A stretch of 64,000 bases of DNA, from contig CAYGLF010000002.1 of assembly GCA_964350945.1 (NCBI GenBank), positions 186,001 through 250,000 on the forward strand, read 5' to 3'. This document shows, in pieces, positions 7,866-15,970 of this stretch (positions within the stretch are counted from its first letter, which is position 1; each line of letters opens with the position of its first letter). The stretch comes from CAYGLF01 sp964350945. Its GTDB lineage: Bacteria; Chlamydiota; Chlamydiia; Chlamydiales; JAAZZY01. The translations under genes were made by a program, and so were the position numbers. Under the pieces are notes generated by a model that saw nothing but the letters and a program-made list of their open reading frames with translations, did not search any database and was not told the origin of the DNA.

Positions 7866-8583
7866 TCTCACCAGAAAAATACGTATGTAAAGATTGGTCT
7901 TTATCTTCTAAGATTAAAGCACCCTCACCATCCACGCCTTTGCACATTCCTTCAATTACTTCAGTCCCAAGATCTAGCATTACTTTTTTTCCTGTTAGCA
8001 GGGAGATCTCTTGGAAATCTGGGTGGAATTTGGCAAAGCCCTCTTGAATAAAAACAGATAGATTTCTTTTAAAAATCGTTTCAATAGTTTCCATTAACAT
8101 GGGGATGCTGGTTTTTTTATTGGTTTGTGCAAGCAAGGATGTTGCTGGACAGTCGATTTGTGAAAGTTGTTCGAGATTCATATTCACATTCAAACCAAAC
8201 CCTACAAAAAAAACCCTTCCAGATTCCGCTTCTTGGGTTTCTGTTAAAATGCCCCCTATTTTTTCATTGCCAATGTAAATGTCATTGGGCCACTTAAGTT
8301 TTGCTCTCATTCCAAGCTTTTGCAGTGCTTCAGCGATACAAAGGCCTGTCACCAAACTTAATGGATTGAATGAAAAATCACTTTTAGGAATTGAAAAACA
8401 ATAGGTTACATAGATGTTGACGTTTTTTGGAGAATGCCAGTGTCTATTAAATCGACCCCTTCCTTTGGTCTGCTCCTGCGCAGAAATCACATGGAAATGG
8501 TTGAGGTCAAAAGTGTTTAGCTGACTCTTAGCCCAGTCTTGGGTAGAGTCAATAGTAGGGAAGTGGTGTCTAATTGTCTTCAT
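7843..8583 (-). CDS. birA: Biotin--protein ligase
   Basis: A 246-residue enzyme without the DNA-binding domain of E. coli BirA. The biotin/ATP-binding loop is seen as TKGRGRFNRHWHSP (about residues 40-53), followed by KLKWPNDIYIGNEKIGGIL (about 97-115) and GFGLNVNM (about 130). The C-terminal domain is short. It attaches biotin to carboxylase subunits. I take ATG 8583 as start; the frame stays open to a TTG at 8589, two codons earlier, with no better ribosome site. Its 3' end overlaps the NifU-like gene by 23 bases on the opposite strand. birA also sits near this block in Chlamydia. Confidence 0.9.
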   Translation of the reverse strand: MKTIRHHFPTIDSTQDWAKSQLNTFDLNHFHVISAQEQTKGRGRFNRHWHSPKNVNIYVTYCFSIPKSDFSFNPLSLVTGLCIAEALQKLGMRAKLKWPNDIYIGNEKIGGILTETQEAESGRVFFVGFGLNVNMNLEQLSQIDCPATSLLAQTNKKTSIPMLMETIETIFKRNLSVFIQEGFAKFHPDFQEISLLTGKKVMLDLGTEVIEGMCKGVDGEGALILEDKDQSLHTYFSGEIISWEPH

Positions 8584-8807
8584 AACCAAATACTAGAATG
8601 TTTGATTATTTAAATCAAATCAACCCAAGCGCCTTTATACTAACAAAAAATATTTACATGTCCCTTAAGTTATTTTTTATTAATTATTTAAACAGATCAA
8701 GCTTTGTTTTTTTATAACCTTTATATAAAGGAGTTTACAGATAATTTAGGTTTTGATAATTGATAAGAGAGCGGCGGTGTTAGTTCTGCTACCTTCTTGG
8801 AGTTCAT

Positions 8808-10463
8808 ATGCCTGATTTTAAACCTATTGAAAAAGCACCTGGTTTTGAATATAGAATAGAGAAGCTTGCAGGAACTAAAGATCAAGCTCTTACAGTTCAA
8901 TGGAAGGGGAGAACAGTTACCTGTCGCTGCTCTTATTCTCCTCCTAAATATCAACCTGCTCCTGAATATAATCCGAGAATTGATGCTAAATATGATAGTA
9001 AAAATAATCAAAAAGGTTTCCCTGAATTAAAGCTGGATAAAAAGACAACTGTTTACCTTGATTTTAAACATATTCAAACATCAGCAGGAGATGGCATTCA
9101 ACTGGTTCAAGAAATGCTCAAAGAGGTCAAGGAGGTGCAGGATCAAAAAGGTAGGGCAGGGAAAAGAGGGGTTGATATAGAACCAAGCGAAGAGATAACC
9201 GTTCAAGTTGCCAAAGATCTCATAAAGTGGTCAGAGGTTGAGGGTCGGTTAGACTCTTGGTCTGGTGCAAAGAACCTCAGCCCTAAGCAGTCAGAAGCTC
9301 GTAAAGCGGCTGTATTAAGAATTAAAGAATGTAGAAAAGAACATCCAAAAGTTCTAAATCTAGGCAGTTTAGGGTTAGACTCGTTGCCTTTGGAAATAGG
9401 AGAGCTGACACAATTAACCACCTTGAATCTCTATGATAATGAGCTTAAGAGTCTCCCGCAAGAGATAGGGAAGCTCAAGCAGTTAGAATATTTAGAACTA
9501 GAAGGTAATGCGATTAAAGAGCTTCCTGAGAGTCTTGGTAATCTAAAGAATTTAAAAAGGCTCAATCTAAGTCGAAATCAACTTACGACTCTCCCGGAAA
9601 ATATTGGGAATTTAACAGATCTTCAAAGGCTGAATATAAACTATAATCCACTTGAAAAATTACCACTTTCACTGACGCATTTAAGCGATTGCACTCTCCA
9701 AATGGCGGGTAAAATATATAAATCAGTGCAGACGGCAATGGAGGAATTGCAATCCTCAAAGATTGGTATAGCTTCAAAAGCTAGGCCTTCTCCAGCCTCT
9801 AGTCGAGCATCAGTTAAGACTGCTCCAGCAGCAAAGTTGAAATGGGAGGATCAGATATCTCAATGGGTCAACGAAGAAGGAATTGATAATGTTCAGAAGA
9901 TGAGTAGGGGAATTGCTCAAAAAAAAATACAAAGGTGTAAAGATGCTGTGGAAGATTCATTAAGTTTAAGCGGACTTGGACTAACTTCTCTTCCAGAAGG
10001 TATTTTTAAGTTGGGTCATTTATTGCGCTTAAATCTTTCTGGAAATTCACTGATTCATCTTTCAGAAGATATTGGGAAACTTACTATATTAGAGGTATTA
10101 AATTTATCTCATAATAGGCTTGAAAGTCTTCCAGCAAGTTTCTGGAAATTTACACAGCTAGAGCAACTCGATGCTTCTAATAATCACCTTCAAACATTCC
10201 CTGATGAAATTTTTGAGATAGGGTCTTTAAAAGTTTTATATGTACAAAACAATGACCTTCAAAGATTGCCAGAACACATCGATGAGACGTCCGAGCTACT
10301 GGAGCTTGATCTATCCAATAACCAATTAAGCTCTCTCCCACAAAGTCTTTCGGGATTAAAGAGTTTAACAAGGCTTGTTGTTAGTGGAAATGATATCTCA
10401 AATTTATCAGATATTAATTTTGGTACATTTACAACCATTATTTCTGATCAAAAGCCATCATAA
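8808..10463 (+). CDS. Leucine-rich-repeat protein with two LRR blocks
   Basis: A 551-residue protein. Residues 1-140 are polar and unrecognised. Two similar modules follow. Each starts with a helical cap containing a Trp and a Cys (about 141-181 and 345-383). Each continues with LRRs of about 23 residues of the LxxLxLxxNxLxxLPxxIgxL type: five repeats at about 182-295 and six at about 384-530. A Ser/Ala/Pro-rich linker (325-342) joins them. There is no signal peptide. Such LRRs bind proteins and are common among effectors of environmental chlamydiae. The ATG follows a GGAG at a suitable distance. It opens the accessory island between birA and rodA. Confidence 0.85.
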   Translation: MPDFKPIEKAPGFEYRIEKLAGTKDQALTVQWKGRTVTCRCSYSPPKYQPAPEYNPRIDAKYDSKNNQKGFPELKLDKKTTVYLDFKHIQTSAGDGIQLVQEMLKEVKEVQDQKGRAGKRGVDIEPSEEITVQVAKDLIKWSEVEGRLDSWSGAKNLSPKQSEARKAAVLRIKECRKEHPKVLNLGSLGLDSLPLEIGELTQLTTLNLYDNELKSLPQEIGKLKQLEYLELEGNAIKELPESLGNLKNLKRLNLSRNQLTTLPENIGNLTDLQRLNINYNPLEKLPLSLTHLSDCTLQMAGKIYKSVQTAMEELQSSKIGIASKARPSPASSRASVKTAPAAKLKWEDQISQWVNEEGIDNVQKMSRGIAQKKIQRCKDAVEDSLSLSGLGLTSLPEGIFKLGHLLRLNLSGNSLIHLSEDIGKLTILEVLNLSHNRLESLPASFWKFTQLEQLDASNNHLQTFPDEIFEIGSLKVLYVQNNDLQRLPEHIDETSELLELDLSNNQLSSLPQSLSGLKSLTRLVVSGNDISNLSDINFGTFTTIISDQKPS

Positions 10464-10491
10464 TTTTTGAGAGATACATTTCAATGAGAAA

Positions 10492-11451
10492 TTAATTAGG
10501 CTTTTTAGCAACAAACGTTGGGAAAATGTGTGCTTGATCATAGATAACTTGTATATCTGTAAAACCAACGGACTCTAATTGTTCAACCGTTGTTTCTGTC
10601 GACCGATAATATTGCCAAGAAGATTCTAAGACGTCCCCAAAAATCACCTTTTGTTTAAAAGCATCTTTAGGGTTGATTTGAGACATTTCCCATTCACAGC
10701 GATCAGTTAGTGGAGGTGGGGGAGTGAGCATACTAGTAATGAGTTCCCCGCCTGGCTTAATTTGGTTATAAAAGTTTTGATAAAGTTCAAGAAGCTTATC
10801 ATCTTCTTGGACATAGATATTCAAGCCATTACTGATTAAAAGGTCACAAGGAGATCTGAGAGTAAAATTCCAGCTGTCATCTTGAACAAGCTTGATATGA
10901 TTCTTCAAGGGGTGGTGGATTGCTGCTTGCTGAGATTTTTGTATTGAATCAACATCTAAATCAACACCAATAAGCTCAAAATTGTTTAATTGACTTGAAT
11001 CTATAAATAAAAGCTCATGCAACGTGCCACAGGGAGTGGATACAAAAATTTTGTTCTCTCCCACACATCTTTTTTGAATCTCAATTTGAAAAATTTTACA
11101 GCGCTGCTGCGTTGCTAAAATAACAGGAGCGCGATCTAGTAGAAAAACTTCCAAATCTGTGAGCGGTGAGCCATCGGGGCGCTGTTTGGTTTGCCTTCCT
11201 TTATCCGGGTGTTCTAAAATATATTGTGTCATCTCTCCATTGAGACCCTTATTTTCAATCAAAAAGCGGCCAAGGGGGAATTGTGAGAGTTCTTTTAAAA
11301 GTTGAAGCTGAGCATTGGCACTGATGGTGGGCAAGTTTCCTCTTGTAAGAATTTTGTCTTGCAGTTTTGCATAGCATGCATCAAAGCTATCATGAAGAAT
11401 TTGATGAGAAATAATTTGAGAACTTGCTGAATCGGTGACGTTTATATTCAT
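10492..11451 (-). CDS. Class I SAM-dependent methyltransferase-like protein
   Basis: A 319-residue protein. The C-terminal two-thirds looks like a Rossmann methyltransferase. IFVSTPCGTLHELLF (about 134-148) takes the place of motif I, FELIGVDLDVDSI (about 157-169) has the acidic residue that binds the ribose, CDLLISNGLNIYV (about 205-217) is motif II, and KPGGELITSMLTPPPPL (about 234-250) is motif III. The classic GxGxG is replaced by TPCG, so SAM binding should be tested. The substrate is unknown. It is convergent with the LRR gene, with 28 bases between their ends. Confidence 0.6.
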   Translation of the reverse strand: MNINVTDSASSQIISHQILHDSFDACYAKLQDKILTRGNLPTISANAQLQLLKELSQFPLGRFLIENKGLNGEMTQYILEHPDKGRQTKQRPDGSPLTDLEVFLLDRAPVILATQQRCKIFQIEIQKRCVGENKIFVSTPCGTLHELLFIDSSQLNNFELIGVDLDVDSIQKSQQAAIHHPLKNHIKLVQDDSWNFTLRSPCDLLISNGLNIYVQEDDKLLELYQNFYNQIKPGGELITSMLTPPPPLTDRCEWEMSQINPKDAFKQKVIFGDVLESSWQYYRSTETTVEQLESVGFTDIQVIYDQAHIFPTFVAKKPN

Positions 11452-11657
11452 GACTTTTCCAAAAGGTTACCAAAGTAAAGGTTTACTTTTTTATTTAGAA
11501 AAAGATTAGCTTCTCAATTGATTCATTTCAATGGCTAAGGATAAAAAGCATTTATTTAATAGTTTTATATTAGACAGTAGTTTTCTAGATTAGGGGTATG
11601 ACAATTAATGGAAAGGTAAATTACTCTAGTAGTTGTTATATGCTGTTTTTCAATAAC

Positions 11658-11687
11658 TTGAAATTTGGAAGATGTAGATTCTATAAA
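11658..11687 (+). promoter_or_regulatory. Candidate promoter for the TPHP small protein / phosphatase pair
   Basis: TTGAAA at 11658-11663 and TATAAA at 11682-11687 are separated by 18 bases, close to a sigma-70/66 consensus. They lie about 110 bases upstream of the ATG at 11797. The rest of the 345-base gap (11452-11796) is AT-rich and shows nothing else I can name. Confidence 0.35.
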
Positions 11688-11796
11688 TAGAAAATATCAC
11701 TCCTTTTCCAATCTATAGATTGATTTTTTAATATTCATTTTTCAAGAGAAAGGCTATTCTTTTTTATTATTTAAACCTCAGTTTAGGAAGATTTCT

Positions 11797-12096
11797 ATGG
11801 CTTTTATGAACTCTTCCACATTGGTTAATTGTACACCACATCCAGTTACTGTCTATGATGAAAAGGGCGAAAATGTGGTTACTATGTTTCCTTGTTCAAA
11901 GTACATTGCTGGCCTTAAGTCTAAACCCCAAGAAGTTATAGGATCCATTAGACTGGACAACACACGAACAACATCAGTCTATACTCCACAAGTATTTCAA
12001 GAGGAAGTAGTATTACCTACTGTAGGAGAAGATAGCTGTTCAAGCATAATTGTTTCCCTTGTTATGGATAAACACTTACGAAAATATGAATCTTGA
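11797..12096 (+). CDS. Small TPHP-motif protein of unknown function
   Basis: A 99-residue protein. Residues 9-21 (LVNCTPHPVTVYD) match the opening of a widespread small-protein family recalled as starting N-L-T-P-H-x-V-T-V. The later LPTVGEDSCSSIIVSLVM resembles that family's usual LPE..xxxYIVSxxVA end. The family usually continues with a short acidic tail, which is missing here. Its biochemical role is unknown to me; members occur in phages and many bacteria. The ATG has GGAAG eight bases upstream. It is followed closely by the histidine phosphatase at 12203 and is probably cotranscribed with it. Confidence 0.7.
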   Translation: MAFMNSSTLVNCTPHPVTVYDEKGENVVTMFPCSKYIAGLKSKPQEVIGSIRLDNTRTTSVYTPQVFQEEVVLPTVGEDSCSSIIVSLVMDKHLRKYES

Positions 12097-12181
12097 GTGG
12101 AGCAGTTTATGGAACAGATATGGGAGATCTTTTGGAACAACTGAGTTTTTACAGTATCTTCCTAAATTGACTGAGGATTAA
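12086..12181 (+). CDS. Possible 31-residue small ORF coupled to the TPHP gene
   Basis: ATG 12086 overlaps the TPHP gene stop (11 bases) and opens a 31-residue frame beginning MNLEWSSLWNRYGRSFG and ending PKLTED, stopping at 12181. The stop abuts the AAGGAG of the downstream phosphatase. There is no own Shine-Dalgarno, so translation would need coupling. It could be a real small protein, even a peptide substrate for the nearby radical SAM enzyme, or a chance frame. It has no Cys and only one Tyr. Confidence 0.25.
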   Translation: MNLEWSSLWNRYGRSFGTTEFLQYLPKLTED

Positions 12182-12202
12182 TAAGGAGCAAAAAGCGTTA
12201 AG

Positions 12203-12748
12203 ATGAAACAGACGAAGGAATTTTATTTTTTAAGGCATGGTGAAACTGATTTTAACTCTCAACCTAACATAAAATTAACTCACCACCCCAGAGAAATATC
12301 TTTAAATCCAAAGGGTAGAGATCAAGCTTTTGCTATTTCTTCAATAGTGCAAGAATTAAATATCAATTCAGTTTATACAAGCCCCCTGAATAGGGTTCAG
12401 GAGATGTATCACATTCTTTTCCCAGAAAAAAATAAACAACAAACCATCCTGAATGAATTTGAAGAATGCGATCTTCATACATGGAATAGAATGGTTGAAT
12501 TTAACATTAGTGAACCCAAAGTTGCCAAATTTATTAATCAGATCGAACAGGGCTTACAAATCATTCTATCAAGCTCTTCACCGACACTGGTAATAGCTCA
12601 TGGAGGCACTCATTGGGCTATTTGTTATTTATTAAAAATTAAAAAATATAATTGGCTCATTGATAACTGCCAGTTAGTTCAATTTTGTTTAGGTGATAAT
12701 GCTGAATGGGCAGCAAATGTTAGAATTGGGGTTTCTAAGAGTATTTAA
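12203..12748 (+). CDS. Histidine phosphatase superfamily protein
   Basis: A 181-residue protein with the phosphohistidine motif FLRHGETDFN near residues 9-18. A second-core VYTSPLNRVQEM (about 57-68) supplies an Arg, and the second histidine is in VIAHGGTHWA (about 135). This matches small phosphatases of the PhoE/CobC/SixA type that remove phosphate from sugars, nucleotides or proteins. It has a good AAGGAG at 12182-12187, somewhat distant from the ATG at 12203. Its last 14 bases overlap the end of the convergent NDP-kinase-like gene. Lying against the radical SAM operon, it may process the same phosphorylated intermediate. Confidence 0.8.
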   Translation: MKQTKEFYFLRHGETDFNSQPNIKLTHHPREISLNPKGRDQAFAISSIVQELNINSVYTSPLNRVQEMYHILFPEKNKQQTILNEFEECDLHTWNRMVEFNISEPKVAKFINQIEQGLQIILSSSSPTLVIAHGGTHWAICYLLKIKKYNWLIDNCQLVQFCLGDNAEWAANVRIGVSKSI

Positions 12749-13628
12749 AACGACATTTCAAGAGATACTGTTCCAATGAACTCAAATATACATTCCAACT
12801 CTCTAAAAGCCAAAAAAAGTTAGAACTTAGAACATTTTTTAGATCTGCTAGAAGCTTTACAGCTTGAACCATTTGATTATTTGGTGATGAGTTTAGTATT
12901 GGATCAAACAGGGCTCGCTCTTTATCGTACATAGAATGAATAATTGTGCCCTCAATTTGACAACTATTGATATTTCTTTTTAAATCACTTAACCAACCCA
13001 AGTAGAAAATTTTGAGTTTTTCGAGTAGTTGGTAAAGAGAATTTGGAATCTTTTGAGTTTTCTGAAAAGCATGAAAAAGCCTTATTTTGCTTATTAAAAA
13101 CGTTCGTTCCGGGTCAATTTCTGAAGTTGAGAAATATTGATGAGTATCAATCTCATTGATAACACTTTCTGAAGAAAGACCTTCTTTATTTTGAAATTCA
13201 ATAGTATGCCTAAACCAGCTAAAAAGAGATTGATTAGACTCTTCTTGATTATCAGGAACATGCAATAAGTTAAAAACTCTAGATCTCGAGTTTAATATAC
13301 GTCTTAATGAATCAGGAGGTCTGTTTTTTGGCAGAGCTGAACCTTTGAGTTTTTGTAATTTTTTTAGCGCGTCCATTCTTGAATTATGGCCCAAAGCTAA
13401 ACCTAAAGCAGGACCAAACTCATATAACTCTTGGTTATGATACCAGTCATCAACGTCCCAGCGAAATGCACATGAGTATATGGCATCAAATTGAGTTTTA
13501 TTGAGTAAGCCACAGAAAAAGTCATAAAAAATAAATTGGTCTTTTTCAAGTAAATCTATGAAGGAAGGAAGCAGTCCTCTTAAAAATACGTCGGGTTTAA
13601 ATAATAGAAATACGACTTTTTTATTCAT
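12735..13628 (-). CDS. Nucleoside-diphosphate-kinase-like domain protein with C-terminal extension
   Basis: A 297-residue protein. Residues 4-130 follow the NDP kinase pattern: VVFLLFKPDVFLRG with the catalytic-site Lys11, YEFGPALGLALG (69-80), SLRRIL (107-112), and NLLHVPD (120-126). The last corresponds to the N-x-x-H-G-S-D active site with His123. Active-site residues are retained, but the domain is diverged and the final GSD is VPD. Residues 131-297 form an unrecognised, mainly helical extension. This is too long to be the housekeeping Ndk (about 140 residues). The start overlaps the previous gene by 8 bases, so it is the last gene of the operon. It likely phosphorylates a nucleotide or a nucleotide-linked intermediate. 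Confidence 0.65.
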   Translation of the reverse strand: MNKKVVFLLFKPDVFLRGLLPSFIDLLEKDQFIFYDFFCGLLNKTQFDAIYSCAFRWDVDDWYHNQELYEFGPALGLALGHNSRMDALKKLQKLKGSALPKNRPPDSLRRILNSRSRVFNLLHVPDNQEESNQSLFSWFRHTIEFQNKEGLSSESVINEIDTHQYFSTSEIDPERTFLISKIRLFHAFQKTQKIPNSLYQLLEKLKIFYLGWLSDLKRNINSCQIEGTIIHSMYDKERALFDPILNSSPNNQMVQAVKLLADLKNVLSSNFFWLLESWNVYLSSLEQYLLKCRFKYS

Positions 13629-13911
13629 TGTCTGGGTCCAGTGGGCAATTTTTTGAAATACAATTGTCTTGATTTTTTGGGTTTAAAGTACCACAAAATG
13701 GGCAAATCCAATGATTGAACTTAATCATTACAGCATAAAACGATCCTTTGTGATCTATTAAAATGGGATACTCAATCAGAGCTTTGGAAGGCGATTTGGA
13801 GTCTAGATAAAGTTTTAAAAAGACAGGATTTCCTAAATTATCATATAGAAAATTGTCTGCGTTTAGGCCACTGAGTGCAAAAATTAGAATTGTTAGTAAC
13901 TTAATTTTCAT
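13621..13911 (-). CDS. Small exported protein with a C-terminal zinc-ribbon-like motif
   Basis: A 96-residue protein with a Sec-type signal peptide (residues about 1-18: MKIKLLTILIFALSGLNAD). A C-terminal CPFCGT...C...C arrangement (Cys70, Cys73, Cys84, Cys89) could bind zinc, or could form disulfides if exported. The middle is a short beta-like stretch (KALIEYPILIDHKGSFYAVMIKF). Function unknown. It is tightly coupled: the start overlaps the kinase-like gene by 11 bases and the end overlaps the NDP-kinase-like gene by 8. Confidence 0.65.
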   Translation of the reverse strand: MKIKLLTILIFALSGLNADNFLYDNLGNPVFLKLYLDSKSPSKALIEYPILIDHKGSFYAVMIKFNHWICPFCGTLNPKNQDNCISKNCPLDPDNE

Positions 13912-14896
13912 TTAACCGCTCTAGAGCATTTTTAAATTGATTTGATTGATAGTATTTTTTCGATTTTGAAAACCTTGAAATAGCATATTTCCTAAAAAAT
14001 TCTTTTTCGTCTGGATCCTTTTTTGAAATGGTCTGAAGAAGTCCCCATAAGCCTAACCAATGCTCAACAATAGGTTTAAAAAAAACCACTCTATCATATA
14101 AATTTATTTCTTCATTATTGGAGTAAGTTGAAATGAGCCATTTGTCTAATTTTTTATCATAATTCATGGCACATGAAAGAAATGCTAAATCCCAAGCAGG
14201 ATCATTTAAACCGGAATATTCCCAATCAAACAGTTTAAGCTGCCCCGAAAGCTTTACAAAGTTGCTTGGAACAGGGTCCCCATGAGAAGGAACTTTGTGA
14301 AAAGAGGATTCTTTAAGTTTTTTTCTGATCCTATCATATTGATATTCTGATGTTTTATATTCTTTTGGAAACTCGATTTTATTAGAGATCAAGAAATTTT
14401 CAAGATCGGTTATCCGTTTGTCTATTGAAATATCATTTGTAAATAGTAATTCACTATTATGAATTTTATATAAAAGTGTTGCTATCTCTTTAATAAATTG
14501 AAAGTCATAAAAATCTTCAAACTGATAGCTTTGAAAAGATGTAATATACTTTGCGATTTGGATCCCTTTTTCAGGGTTGGAATACACAACTTCTGATGGG
14601 CTAAAGCCAGCGTTGTAAGCCAATTTATTATTGGCCTTTTCGGAAATCCTATCCACAAATGATTGTGTTCCATAGCCAGGTAACCGTAGTAGGTATTGCT
14701 CCTGGGAGTTGAATGTTATGTGAAAGTTATTATTTGTCATTCCCCCTGCCCGTTCTATTTTGAGATTTGCTAGTGAAGTACAAAAAGTTTCTTCCAGTAT
14801 CTCTTTCACTTGATGATTTAGATCTAAACCAAAGAGATAAAATGATGAGAAAAAGAGTATAAATAACTTTATTAATCTGCTTTCCATAGTCGACAT
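13901..14896 (-). CDS. Choline/ethanolamine-kinase-like (LicA-type) phosphotransferase with a signal-like N-terminus
   Basis: A 331-residue protein. Residues 25-330 match LicA/choline-kinase-like aminoglycoside phosphotransferases: IERAGGMTNNNFHI (48-61), the catalytic loop SHGDPVPSNF (204-213) and the metal-binding DWEYSGLNDPAWDLAF (224-239). All key catalytic residues are present. Residues 1-24 (LIKLFILFFSSFYLFGLDL after a short polar start) form a hydrophobic, signal-peptide-like extension that ordinary cytosolic choline kinases lack. Both candidate ATGs (14896 and 14887) keep it. The start overlaps the radical SAM gene end by 25 bases. It probably phosphorylates an alcohol or amino alcohol; the substrate and the compartment are open. 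Confidence 0.75.
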   Translation of the reverse strand: MSTMESRLIKLFILFFSSFYLFGLDLNHQVKEILEETFCTSLANLKIERAGGMTNNNFHITFNSQEQYLLRLPGYGTQSFVDRISEKANNKLAYNAGFSPSEVVYSNPEKGIQIAKYITSFQSYQFEDFYDFQFIKEIATLLYKIHNSELLFTNDISIDKRITDLENFLISNKIEFPKEYKTSEYQYDRIRKKLKESSFHKVPSHGDPVPSNFVKLSGQLKLFDWEYSGLNDPAWDLAFLSCAMNYDKKLDKWLISTYSNNEEINLYDRVVFFKPIVEHWLGLWGLLQTISKKDPDEKEFFRKYAISRFSKSKKYYQSNQFKNALERLNEN

Positions 14897-15969
14897 ACAG
14901 GAATGATATCCTCATCAGCTTGGCATGAAGAATCACCCATAACCAGTTTTTCTGCCGGGCACCCCCCCAAACAAGATTTTGGAGATTTACAAGATTTACA
15001 GGAAGAATGAGTCAAAACTTCACTGAATAATTCAAATTCATTTTCCTTCCTATTTAACTGAATCTTTGCGTCTTTCATCTCAAACATATTTTGAGATGTA
15101 TCAAAGAGATATGAGCAAACATATGCCCGGCCATCAGGAAAGATTGAAATCCTATCTAGAGTTCTACCTACGCATCCTCTGTATCCTTGTTGAGTATAGC
15201 GGCCAATATTTGATTTACTAGCATATGTTGGTTGATACCAAATTTGGATCTTATGATTATCTTTTATGCGTTCTAATTCCTCATAAAAATTGATCCATTC
15301 TTTAGGGGACATTCCCCAATCAGTATTATCTTTTCCATTTCCAATAGTTGAGAAAACATGAAATTTAACAAGAGAGACACCTATCTCTTCACATTTAGGA
15401 ATTAAAGCCAAACAGTCGTCTTTGTTTTTGCGATTAACAGTGCATATGATACGTGTATCAAATCCCTGTTCAACAAGTATTTTAGTTGTGTTCCAAGCAG
15501 CTTTAAAAGTTCCGCTTCCACGAACAGCATCGTGTGTTTCCGCTGAGCCTCCATCGAGACTTACTTGAATATAACTAAATTCTTCAGGCTTCATTTTAGA
15601 TAAAGGTTGCAGAGCTTTTCTAAGACCGTTTGTATTTAAAATAACTTTCTCATACCCTATAGATTTGGCATATCTACAGATTTCAATAAAATCAGGATGG
15701 AGTGTTGGCTCTCCCCCTAGAATGCTTAATTTACTCCCTCCCATTTTTCTCCAAAGCTGGAGTGTATGCTTCACTTCTAGTAAAGGCATAAATCTTGCAT
15801 GCTCAAGGCGCTCTCCCATATAGCAATGGCCACAACGGAGTTGACACTTTTCAGTAATATATAAGTAAACATTTCGAAATCTTCCATATTCAATACGATC
15901 TAAGTGCTCAGGAACACGCGCATACCCATATAAATCTTCTTTTTTTTCTTCAGAGATCATCGGCAGCAT
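14872..15969 (-). CDS. Radical SAM / SPASM domain enzyme
   Basis: A 365-residue protein. The radical SAM cluster motif C42-x3-C46-x2-C49 (TEKCQLRCGHCYMG) is followed by SILGGEPTLHPDF (82-94), which binds SAM, and by SLDGGSAETHD. The C-terminal part (about 264-365) has eight cysteines (266, 285, 324, 327, 333, 337, 349, 359) in a SPASM-like pattern able to hold two auxiliary clusters. Relatives mature peptides (PqqE, AlbA) or modify sugars and enzymes. It is second in the operon, one base after the cupin gene, with an AGGAG before ATG 15969. The substrate cannot be read from sequence. Confidence 0.9.
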   Translation of the reverse strand: MLPMISEEKKEDLYGYARVPEHLDRIEYGRFRNVYLYITEKCQLRCGHCYMGERLEHARFMPLLEVKHTLQLWRKMGGSKLSILGGEPTLHPDFIEICRYAKSIGYEKVILNTNGLRKALQPLSKMKPEEFSYIQVSLDGGSAETHDAVRGSGTFKAAWNTTKILVEQGFDTRIICTVNRKNKDDCLALIPKCEEIGVSLVKFHVFSTIGNGKDNTDWGMSPKEWINFYEELERIKDNHKIQIWYQPTYASKSNIGRYTQQGYRGCVGRTLDRISIFPDGRAYVCSYLFDTSQNMFEMKDAKIQLNRKENEFELFSEVLTHSSCKSCKSPKSCLGGCPAEKLVMGDSSCQADEDIIPVCRLWKAD

Positions 15970-15970
15970 C

